Below are positions 10,701 to 18,196 of a stretch of 36,552 bases of DNA, piece after piece (within the stretch, counting starts at the first letter, position 1; each line of letters begins with the position of its first letter). Both the position numbers and the translations under genes were made by a program. The stretch spans positions 1-36,552 of the forward strand of contig CAZEDU010000045.1 in NCBI GenBank assembly GCA_964511185.1. Direction: 5' to 3'. This stretch comes from CAZEDU01 sp964511185 (GTDB taxonomy: Bacteria > Myxococcota > Myxococcia > Myxococcales > Myxococcaceae). The notes beneath the pieces are model-generated. The model saw nothing but the letters and a program-made list of their open reading frames with translations, was not told the origin of the DNA and did no database searches.

Positions 10701-10944
10701 GGATGAGCCCGCCCAAGCCCGTGTTCTGCACCTCGAGCTCGAGCACGCCCTGCGCGCCGACGAAGACCGGGCCGAAGTCGTAGACCGCGTCGCGCGAGAC
10801 GAACGCCGCGCCGCTGGCGTCCCGCGTGACGACGCCGATCTCACCGGTGACGCGGGTCTGGCTCTCCGGCCGGCAGGCGCACCCGACCCAAGACGCACTC
10901 AGCGCGAGGAGCATCAGCGACAGCGCGCGCGCTTGGTTCCGCAT
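7753..10944 (-). CDS. HYDIN-like repeat / von Willebrand A domain lipoprotein (B')
   Basis: A 1,063-residue protein starting MRNQARALSLMLLALSASWV, with GC at 21-22 as the likely lipidation site. The frame is open to a GTG at 10968, but ATG 10944 puts the hydrophobic segment correctly. Six ASPM/SPD-2/HYDIN ('choice-of-anchor D')-type repeats follow, each opening with a FGxV-like strand: YDFGPVFVG, IDFGGVAKG, LDFGYAAPG, LGFGKVAYF, LHFGVLTAP, FDFGAVALG. The C-terminal third is a VWA domain with an intact MIDAS core, DNSNS at D788, and a later VTDETEQ. VWA domains bind ligands through a divalent metal, so a surface adhesion role is likely but inferred. It is collinear with and clearly paralogous to the next gene upstream (B). 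Stop at 7753 is 28 bp from the fused giant gene, suggesting one operon. Confidence 0.85.
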   Translation of the reverse strand: MRNQARALSLMLLALSASWVGCACRPESQTRVTGEIGVVTRDASGAAFVSRDAVYDFGPVFVGAQGVLELEVQNTGLGGLILESLTKEGGAPVVIGDTHADPEPVFDVRFVPTELGASETARFAMTFTAPPQGEAKAVPHEVTLVLRGANTAEGAETARITLKATAVSSVCRVPSKIDFGGVAKGDTARFSQELPNVQQVESTATVGDIYGNDQASFGFDPSSPRGSFTIPPMGARSVVFTFRPTELREYLALVDMRASADCPNFKVQLVGAGVEQVLTWEPRELDFGYAAPGATLEAELTFKNAGQADIVVSHLAPSPAEFKLVGSGASVLVPKQGQGKVKLSFQPTALGAKAGQLSFHTDLASQSAGLVPLKGFGGGADIHVLPAGQLGFGKVAYFAGTNQSQTRKLTVLNVGAKPPQPDARANLKLGKGGAGQPYFEVKTVSGDPSELAVEGPAQSGPGAYDPSVGIEATAGRNYTELVVRLTPKSVGPKQFTLTVFSNDADEPEVQVAIQADVVTAPPCNYALTPTTLHFGVLTAPASTELGVTLTNRGVAPGEVCLVSSADVAAGSHGAFSLPAGPLASKELQPGESLLIPVRAKASPPVPATPTDVTGQLELFVASPTSPRAVVDLKAKLGSGCLTIAPDDFDFGAVALGCNSATRTFTVYNTCSSPVVVTGISVDMPAGQAAGGPNCAGASACPEFQLVSTPAISAGGLSISPGAQATFSARYRPIDLGDDVGAIGVKSNLGAQQVTYVVALKAKGDPTGQQTDTFEQDADRRADVLFVIDNSNSMADEQKALGDNFASFIQYAVAADIDFHIAVTTTDMGSGGAKGAFTSGPNHPETVLYAGMADLESKFKAKVNVGIGGGANEMAFEPALKALTPPLVSTVNDGFLRDEATLAVVAVTDETEQSSGTVDYYVNRFVNIKGTSRRHLFSFNAIAGFFAAAPSGCQATPDDGRFADMVRKTGGFKESICTPNWSNALQALGKAAFGSRSEFQLTAVPNQTGGNRIVMKINGVELPQMVNGAQAWSYSPVTNAVKLEPQYVPAPGDQLTISYRVTCF

Positions 10945-11075
10945 GGGTACACCCCGACAAATCGACACGGCCCAAGGGCGTCCCGGGCCGAAAAAGCGCG
11001 GGATGGTGCCCGTTTACGTCACTCAGGGTCAAGGGGCCCACCTAGGCCTACCCGTCCCTCAACAGTTCTCGACCT

Positions 11076-11105
11076 GCGCTCGAGGCAAGTTGCCGTCTCG
11101 AGCGC
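11076..11105 (-). terminator. Long perfect hairpin after gene B
   Basis: GCGCTCGAG (11076-11084) is perfectly repeated inverted as CTCGAGCGC (11097-11105). The 12-nt loop contains a nested GCAAGTTGC, giving an almost fully paired 30-nt structure. It starts about 31 nt after the stop of gene B (11137). A TTTT tract follows it on the plus strand only, so as a minus-strand terminator it lacks a U-run. It could instead set the B:B' expression ratio or stabilise mRNA ends. Confidence 0.5.
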
Positions 11106-11136
11106 TTTTCGAAGACCAAAAACCCAAGCCGCCCGG

Positions 11137-14100
11137 TCAGTTACAGGCGACGTAGTACGTGATGGTCAGCGTCTGGCCCGGCTCGGGCACGAACATCGGC
11201 TCGAACTCGATGGCGTTGGCGACCGTCGAGTACTTCCAGACCAGCGCCCCACGGCTGTCCGTCTTCGGCACGTTGACGCCGTCGATCTTCACGACGATGT
11301 CGTTGAGCCGGGCCGGATCCGGAATGCCGTTCAAGAAGAAGGTGGTGCGGAAACCGAAGGCCGTCTTGCCGAGCTTCTCGAGCGCCTTCGACCAATCCGC
11401 CGTGCAGATCTCTTCCTTCACGCCGTTGGTCTGGCTGACCATCGCGGCGTAGCGGCCGTCGTCGGCGCCCATGTCGTAGACGCAGCCCGTCGGCGGCGTG
11501 GGGTTGAAGCCGGCGACCGCGTTGAAGGTGAACATGTTCGCGCGGCTCTTGCCCTTAATGTTCAAGAACGAGTCGAAGTAGAACGGCACCGTGTTGGCCG
11601 ACTGATCCGGCGCGTCGGTGACGACCACCACCGCGAGGGCGGCCGCTTGGCGGATGAAGCCCGCGTTGGGGCCGTTGATCAGCGGCGCGGTCAGCGCCTT
11701 GAGCGACGGCGACAAGCCGGACTCGGTCGCGCTGCCCATAATCCCGACGTTCACCTTCGCCTTGAACTTGTTCACGTAGTCGGCGGTGGTCGGCGTGATG
11801 ATCTTCTCCGGGTGGCCGGCGCCGGAGACGAACTCCCCCTTCTGACCGGTGCTGCTGTCGTCGGTGGTGGTGACGGCGATCTGGTAGTCGACCGCGGCCG
11901 ACTGCGCGTACTTGATGAACGACGCGAAGTTGTTGGCGAGCGACTGCTGCTTGTCGGACATCGAGCACGAGTTGTCGATGGTGAGCAGGATGTCCGCCTT
12001 CGGCTTCGCGTCTTGCGTGAAGGTGTCGGTGTTGAGGCCGTCGGCGTCACCCTTGCCCTGCACCGTCACGATGTACGTGACCGGCTGGCCGCCCTGCACC
12101 GCGTTGACCGCGATGGCGCCCTGATCCGACCCGAAGTCGATGGGGCTGTAGCGCGCCGAGAAGGTCACTGGGGCGCCACCCGCGTTGAGCACCAAGCCGC
12201 CGCCCGGGATCGCCGGCGTCGAGGTGAGCTCGAACTCGGGGCATGGCTGCGTGCCCGGGCAGTTGGGGCCGCCTGCGGGCTGCCCCGCGCCGGCCTGCAC
12301 CGCGAACCCGTTCAACGTCACCGGGGTCGAGCAGGTGTTGTAGATGTTGAACTGGCGCGGCGGCGAGTGGCAGCGGTTCGGCGGCGCCGAGACCTTCACC
12401 GTGCCGAAGTCGAGGTCGTCGGGCGCGATGGTGAGGCAGCTCGAGGCGATGGACGCCTTGAGGTTGATCAGCGCCTCCGGCTGCGTGGGCGACGAGATGA
12501 ACATCTGGGCGTCGCCGTTGATCTGCTGAATGTTCGGCGGCACCTGCCCCTGCGGCCACGCGCGCACCGTCACGTTGAGCGACTCACCCGCGTTCAGCTC
12601 CTTCTGGCTGATGGCGCCGGCGGGGAGCGAGAACGCCGGGTCGGCGCCGGGAGAGATGTCGAGGTTCGAGATGAAGCACTTGTCGTTGACGCCCAGCCCC
12701 AGGTTCTTCACCGTGAAGGTGAGGTCCTTGTAGTCGGGCGGCGTGAGGAGGCCGTAGTTGAGCGCGGTCGGGACCACCGAGTAGTTGCACGGCGGGAAGA
12801 GCGCGGCCTCGGCCTTGATGGTGACCTTGGTCTCCTGCTCGTCGGGGTCGTTCGAGAAGATGATGATCTCGAACTCCTTGGGGCCGAGCGACTTCGGGGT
12901 GATCTTCACCGCGAGCTCGACGACGTTCTTGCCGGCCGTGGCCTCGATTCCCTTCGCCTCGTCGTAGCCCTTCGGCCCGGTGGTCGGCGGCTCGGGGATC
13001 TCGATCTCGCTGATGTCGGTCGAGGCGCCCACCGCCTTCACGTCGAAGTACGGCTTGCTGCCGCCGACGCCGAGCTTCAGGTTCGCGACGCCGTTGGCGA
13101 TGTCTTCCTGGGTCTGCCCCTTGGTGCCGACGTTCAGGATCGACAACTTGCGCACCTGGTACACCGGCGGGTTCGCGCTGGCGAAGTACGGGATCTTGCC
13201 GAAGTTGAGCAGCGGCGCGGGAATGACCTGGATGTCGGGGCCGCCGCCGTAGCCGATGAGCGGAACGACCGCCGACGGCTGGCGCGCGAGCGTGGTGTTG
13301 AACTTGAGCTGGCCGGCGCGGGGCCCCAGCACCGACGGCTTGAAGCTGATCTTCAGCTTCCGCTTGCCCTCGTTGTCGGCCTTGCCCGGCACCACGAAGT
13401 TGTTCGCGTCGAAGCCGTCCTCCTCGACGACCTTGTATTCACCGCTCGGGGTGGTGAGGACGCCCGAGAGCTTGACCGGCGCGATGCCGCGGTTGATCAG
13501 CGTCACCTCGGCGAAGGTGGTGATGTTCGGCGGCACGTAGCCGAACTTCAGCTCCTTCGGATCCCACACCAGCACCTGGTCGACGCCCTCGCCCACCAGG
13601 CGCACGTCGAACACCGGGCACGCCGCCTCGGCCTGCATCTTCACGTGGGCGAAGTACTGGCGCAGGTCGGTCGGGGTGAAGACGATCTTCACCTCGCGCT
13701 TCTCGCCCGGCGGGATGTTCACGGTGCCGTGCGGCGAGTCGGGCGAGAACTGGAAGTTGTTCTTGTCGCTGCCTTCGATGTCGCCCACCATCGCGGTGGC
13801 GTCGAGGTTGGTGGGGTTGCGCAGCTCGACCACGGTGGTCATGCTGTCGCCCTTCGCGACCGCGCCGAAGTCGATCTGCTTGGGCAGCGCGCACACGCCC
13901 GACACCGCCTGGCCCTTGAGCGTGATGGTCGACAGCTCCTTACCGGGCTCGGTGTTCAGGCCGCGCAGCACGAGCGTCACCTCGTGGTTCACGACCTTCT
14001 GGGTGTCGTCGATGGGCGCGTGGAACGCCATCTCGAACTCGGCCGTCTCCGAGATGCCGATGTCCTTGGTCTCGAAGGCGATGTGGAAGGTGCTGTCGTT

Positions 14101-14400
14101 CGGATCGGTGAGGCCGACGCTGACCGACGGGGTGCCTTCGGACTTCTCGATTCGATCGAGGCCCAGGCTGCCGGCGCCGCGGTTGCGGATCTGCATCTTC
14201 AAGGTGCCGGTCTGGCCCATGAACACCGGCCCGAAGTCATAGGTGCCGTCGCGGTCGATGACCTCGACCCCGTCGACCAGCACCACCACGCCAATGTCCC
14301 CGTATTGCTTGCGTGTCCTCGTGCCGCACTCGCAGCCCGAGATCACCGCCACGGCAGTGAGCAACCACGCGGCAAACCTGAGGGATTGGGTGTTCATCAT
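11137..14400 (-). CDS. HYDIN-like repeat / von Willebrand A domain lipoprotein (B)
   Basis: A 1,087-residue paralogue of B'. ATG 14400 (or the adjacent ATG 14397) is preceded by AGGAAGG. The signal peptide ends in the textbook lipobox ISGC (Cys23), so an outer-membrane or surface lipoprotein is expected. Six HYDIN-type repeats open with YDFGPVFMG, IDFGAVAKG, LKFGYVPPN, LNFGKIPYF, LNYGLLTPP and LDFGTVKVS, the same order and spacing as B'. The VWA domain has MIDAS DNSCS at D809 and a later VTDAPDQ; a Cys takes the variable position where B' has Asn. The extreme C-terminus (LTITYYVACN) matches B' (LTISYRVTCF). It lies 142 bp downstream of gene A; that spacer shows no convincing promoter or hairpin. 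Ligand and partner are unknown; tandem duplication with B' is evident. Confidence 0.87.
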   Translation of the reverse strand: MMNTQSLRFAAWLLTAVAVISGCECGTRTRKQYGDIGVVVLVDGVEVIDRDGTYDFGPVFMGQTGTLKMQIRNRGAGSLGLDRIEKSEGTPSVSVGLTDPNDSTFHIAFETKDIGISETAEFEMAFHAPIDDTQKVVNHEVTLVLRGLNTEPGKELSTITLKGQAVSGVCALPKQIDFGAVAKGDSMTTVVELRNPTNLDATAMVGDIEGSDKNNFQFSPDSPHGTVNIPPGEKREVKIVFTPTDLRQYFAHVKMQAEAACPVFDVRLVGEGVDQVLVWDPKELKFGYVPPNITTFAEVTLINRGIAPVKLSGVLTTPSGEYKVVEEDGFDANNFVVPGKADNEGKRKLKISFKPSVLGPRAGQLKFNTTLARQPSAVVPLIGYGGGPDIQVIPAPLLNFGKIPYFASANPPVYQVRKLSILNVGTKGQTQEDIANGVANLKLGVGGSKPYFDVKAVGASTDISEIEIPEPPTTGPKGYDEAKGIEATAGKNVVELAVKITPKSLGPKEFEIIIFSNDPDEQETKVTIKAEAALFPPCNYSVVPTALNYGLLTPPDYKDLTFTVKNLGLGVNDKCFISNLDISPGADPAFSLPAGAISQKELNAGESLNVTVRAWPQGQVPPNIQQINGDAQMFISSPTQPEALINLKASIASSCLTIAPDDLDFGTVKVSAPPNRCHSPPRQFNIYNTCSTPVTLNGFAVQAGAGQPAGGPNCPGTQPCPEFELTSTPAIPGGGLVLNAGGAPVTFSARYSPIDFGSDQGAIAVNAVQGGQPVTYIVTVQGKGDADGLNTDTFTQDAKPKADILLTIDNSCSMSDKQQSLANNFASFIKYAQSAAVDYQIAVTTTDDSSTGQKGEFVSGAGHPEKIITPTTADYVNKFKAKVNVGIMGSATESGLSPSLKALTAPLINGPNAGFIRQAAALAVVVVTDAPDQSANTVPFYFDSFLNIKGKSRANMFTFNAVAGFNPTPPTGCVYDMGADDGRYAAMVSQTNGVKEEICTADWSKALEKLGKTAFGFRTTFFLNGIPDPARLNDIVVKIDGVNVPKTDSRGALVWKYSTVANAIEFEPMFVPEPGQTLTITYYVACN

Positions 14401-14542
14401 GCGCCTTCCTGTCTTGGCCTGTTCGACACGGCGTGTACTGCCGGCACGGCCCCCTTGAAAACCGCGCATCCTTCAACCGACCAGAGAAAAATCGCAAGGG
14501 GTGCTGGTGCTTTTTCGGCCCAGCGCGGTCGTTCGTTGCGGA

Positions 14543-17500
14543 TCAAGCAAACCCGCGCTGCGAGACGCGCCGGCGCCGCTGGGCGACCCAAACGGCGAGA
14601 ATCAGGCCGAAGAGCCAGCCGTTCCCGCTGCCAGAGGTGTTTTGGCATCCACAGCCGGTCGGATCAGGCGCCACGACCTCGAGGGTGAACGAGCCCAAGC
14701 CGCGGGCCCCGTTGTCGAGGCTCGCGAGCACCGTGAAGGTGTAGCTGCCGAGCGGCGCGTCGGAGGGGACCGTACCGCTCAGCGTTCCGTCCTCGGCCAA
14801 CGCGAGCCCGGGCGGCAACAGCCCGCCATTCCAGACGTAACGGCCGGGCACGTCGAAGTTGGTGGTGAGCGACGCGAAGAGCTCGGCGCCTCGCGCGATG
14901 CGGGCGGGCACCGCGCCGATCACCTGAACCGCCGTGGGCAGCACCGGGAGCAGGAGGTCGGCCGTGTCGGCGCGCCCCTTGGCGTCGCGGACCTCGAGCA
15001 CGAGCGGGAAGTTGCCCGAGGCCATGGGGGTGCCGCGGATCAGCGCCACCGACCCTTGCGCCTGAAGCGTGAGCCCGGGCGGCAAGCCACCGGCCGCCAC
15101 GCGCCAGCTCAGCGGGGTGGTGGTGGCGCCCTGCCCCGCCGCCACCAAATCAATCAGGTACTCGGCGCCGACCGTGCCCACCGGCAGCGGCTTGACCTGA
15201 ATCACCAGGCTGCCCGGCTCGACGACCTCGAGCTCGAGCCAGCGGCTGTCCTGCGCGCCCGACGCGTCGCGGGCGCGCACCTCGAACGACGCGCGCGCGT
15301 CGACGGCGCCGCTCGGAGTCCCCGCCAACCGGCCGTCCGCCTCGAGCGCGAGGCCGTCGGGGAGCGCGCCGCTGCCCAGCCAGTAGCGGTAAGGGGCGAC
15401 CCCGCCCTGGGCGGTGAAGAAGAACTCGTACGGCAATCCCTTCTGCAGCGGAGGCAAGGCCGTGCCGTTCAAGACCACCTGCGTGGTCGCGGGCAGCACG
15501 CGAATCACCGCCTGACCATCGTTCGATTGGCCCGACGAGGTGACGGTGACGGTGAACGCGCGCGTGCCGGGCTCGGTCGGCGTTCCGCTCAGCTGACCGT
15601 TGCTCTGGAGCACCAGGCCCGCGGGCAACGTCGACCCGCCCTTCACCGCGAAGCTGTAGCCCGAGCTGCCGCCCACGCCGCCGAGCTTGAAGCTGTAGGG
15701 CAACCCGACGATCGCGTCGGGCAGGCTCGTCACCAACAGCCCGAGCGGCTGGGTGGCGACGTCGATGGGCTGCGACGCGAGCGCGTTGTTCGACTCGGAG
15801 ACTTCGAGCACCGCGCCGCTTCCGCCGGGAGCGGCCGGGTCGACGATCACGCCCAGGTAGTAGGTGGCGGCCGCGATGCCGCCGGGGATCTCCACCAGGT
15901 CGACGCCGGAGGTCTCCGCGCCGACGCTGAGCGTCCCGATGACGCCCTCGAGCTGGTGGCCCGAGCCGGTGACGATGGGGAGCGGGAAGTCGTTGTCCGA
16001 GATGATCGTGTTCGCCGACAGGTAGTAGCGGTACTTGACCGGCGCGGTCGACGGCGCGGTGCCGATGTTCCGGAACGAGCGGCTCAGGAAGACGCGCTCG
16101 CCCGCGCCGACGCGCTCGGGGCCCGAGACCGACGAAGGCACGAGGTCGGGCGCGGGGCCGCGGACCTTCTGGGGCGCCGAGAGGGCGATGTTGTTCGTCT
16201 CGGTGATCTCCGGCACGCCGGTGGGCGCGATGGAAGCGATGAAGTAGTAGTCGCCTGAGGTCAGGTCGACGCCGCTGGTCGACTTGCCCGGCACCGGCTT
16301 GATGATCGACACGACCTGGCTCGCGCCCGGCGCGAGGGTGAGGCCGGTCACCTCGTCCATCTGCGGGTCGTTCACGTAGTTGAGGCTGGTGTTGTCCGAC
16401 AGGTTGAAGCGCACCGCGAAGTTGCTCACCGTGGCGCCGCCCAGGTTGCTGACGGTCGTCTGCAGGCGAATCGCCTCGTTGAAGAACGCGACCTCGGCCG
16501 GCGCGTGGGGCGGAGCGGATTTCTGCACCAGCACCGGCGAGAGCGCGAGGTCGGCGAGCGCGATGGAGACCGACGCGGTGTCGGCCTTCACGTTGTTCGT
16601 CTCGCTCAGCTCGTCGATGGCGCCTTGGGCCGGCCCGTCGTCGACCTGCAAGATGAAGCGGTAGACGCTGGGCGCGAGGTTGCCGGGCAGCGAATAGGTC
16701 ACCGGCGTCTTCGACAGCCTCTGCCCGCCGCCGATGCTCAAGGTGCCGGTGTGGACCAAGATGTCCGTCGCCAGGCTCAAGGTCGCGTCGGCCGACAGAT
16801 AAATCTTGTAGCCGAACGACGGGGCGGGGTCGGTGCCCTGGTTCGAGATCGTCAGCAGGTTCGTCACGGTCTCGCCCGGGCCCGCGAGCGCAGGCCCGGT
16901 GATCTCTTCGGCGACGAGCTCCACCCCGGCGATGAGCGTGGTGGCGGTGGCGCCGACGTTGTTCGACTCCTGCGGGCACGGCGTGGGCGCGCACTCGGTG
17001 ACGACGTTCGCCTCATCGACCACGGCGATGACGTAGAAGGTCCCCGGCTGAGTGGGCCGCGGCACGGTGCTGACGGCTTTGTGTTGAATCGACTGGAGCG
17101 GCTCGAGGCTGAACGGCCCCTGCGCGTTCGGGCTGAGCGGCGTGTCGTTCGCCGGCTCGTACTTGTCGTTCGCCGAGAGGAACAGCCGGTAGCTGAAGCC
17201 GTTCGCCGCGGTCAGGCCGTAGTTGCGGAGATCGATCGTGGTGGCGAGCTGGAGATCGTCGCCCTGCGCGACGACCGAGTCGACCACCAGCGAGGTGACG
17301 AAGAGGTCGGCATCGGCCGGCGGGCCGAAGCTGATCAGCTGGTTCGGGGTGAAGTCCGACCACTTGCAGTTGGCGCCGCACGCCTTGCCCACGGTGCCCG
17401 CGGTGCCGGTGCGGTTCTCGATGCCGACCGTGGCGCTCAGCGCGGGATCGCTGGTGGCGCCGCCGCGGTTGAACGGNNNNNNNNNNAGAAGAACTCGATG

Positions 17501-18006
17501 GCGCCGTTCTCCCAGAGGCGGGCTTGGAAGGTGACGTTGTGGCCGTTCGTCGAGCCGACCGAGACCGCGAAGTTGGCCCACTCGATCGCCAAGCCGATGC
17601 CGTGGGGGCCGGACACCTGCTGCGTGCGCAGCTCGCTCGACGGATCCGCGGTCTTGGTCAGGTTGTCCCACAGCGGCGCGATGACCGAGTTGGGCTGGAA
17701 CGTCGCCGGGATCGAATCGTTCGCCGGGTAGCTGCAGGTCGCGCAGCCGGTCGATCCGAACCAGAGCAGGCCGTTGGCCGACACGGTGAGCTCGGTGTGG
17801 ACGCGGTCGTAGAACGGGAACGAGAAGCCCAAGGGGATGACGGCCAGGCCGCTGTCGTTCGCGTTGGTGGTGCTCTGCAGCGACACGGGCGTGCCGTTCA
17901 CCAGCGCCGGATAGGTGGTGTTGGAGGTGGTCGCCACGTAGACCTGCGCCGAGGCGGCCGCGGACCAAAGCGAGAAGAACGAGAAGACGATCCGCGCGAA
18001 TTTCAT
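14543..18006 (-). CDS. Giant secreted NIDO/CARDB/He_PIG protein with MYXO-CTERM tail (A)
   Basis: A protein of about 1,150 residues with a small assembly gap. ATG 18006 is preferred over an in-frame TTG at 18030: it gives the compact signal peptide MKFARIVFSFFSLWSAAASA with cleavage before Q21, and has CCGGAG upstream. The order is nidogen-like domain (GFSFPFYDRVHTELTVSANG ... IAPLWDNL), four CARDB modules (ends ESNN, ETNN, ETNN, ESNN), four He_PIG-type modules (LPAGLVLQSNGQLSGTPT, LPDGLALEADGRLAGTPS, LPPGLTLQAQG, LPPGLALAEDGTLSGTVP) and a C-terminus GCGCQNTSG, hydrophobic LFGLILAVWVA, QRRRR. That tail fits the MYXO-CTERM signal, thought to be processed by myxosortases for surface anchoring. 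It is the first gene of the minus-strand block and a single-copy version of what is doubled in A'-A''. Confidence 0.87.
17477..17486. other. Assembly gap (10 N) after the nidogen-like domain of A
   Basis: Upstream frame ends …ENGAIEFF and downstream frame resumes PFNRGGATSDPAL. They join only if the missing length leaves remainder 2 when divided by 3, so 10 is a placeholder. The sequence may lack as few as 2 or 5 bases. Confidence 0.85.
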
Positions 18007-18039
18007 CGAGCGCTCCGGAGCAACGGCCAACGGCGCGTC

Positions 18040-18045
18040 GTTATA
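18040..18045 (-). promoter_or_regulatory. Candidate -10 box for the minus-strand surface cluster
   Basis: The minus strand reads TATAAC at 18045-18040, a 5/6 match to TATAAT, in an otherwise GC-rich spacer and 34 nt before the ATG of gene A. No good TTGACA stands 16-18 nt upstream, so the promoter may need an activator or use a different sigma factor. Confidence 0.4.
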
Positions 18046-18074
18046 TGGGATCTGCCGGGTCGGGCGCTCGAGGC

Positions 18075-18096
18075 GGTGTCGCGGCCGGGTGACACC
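18075..18096. promoter_or_regulatory. Palindrome in divergent promoter region (candidate operator)
   Basis: GGTGTC (18075-18080) and GACACC (18091-18096) form a perfect inverted repeat with a 10-nt spacer. The centre-to-centre distance is about 1.5 helical turns. It lies about 30 bp upstream of the candidate -10 of gene A and about 100 bp before the GTG of the divergent Cys-rich lipoprotein gene, a position suited to a regulator of both. The chance of a random 6-bp inverted repeat is not negligible. Confidence 0.35.
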
Positions 18097-18196
18097 CCTC
18101 CCGCTGGCCCCGTTGCCGATCCCGTGACGGATGACTCAACGGTCTCCCAACCACGGTCGCATCGGTTTCGAAAACGAACCCTCAGCGAGGTGGCGC

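Noticed and set aside
8143..14688. Plus-strand open frame of 2,181 codons, and other long antisense frames (1772-4564, 6240-7778, 25471-28368 minus)
   Set aside because: They lie opposite genes with clear domains, read as Arg/Ala/Gly/His-rich low-complexity protein without any family motif, and arise because GC-rich third positions remove stops on the other strand. The longest even crosses intergenic spacers.
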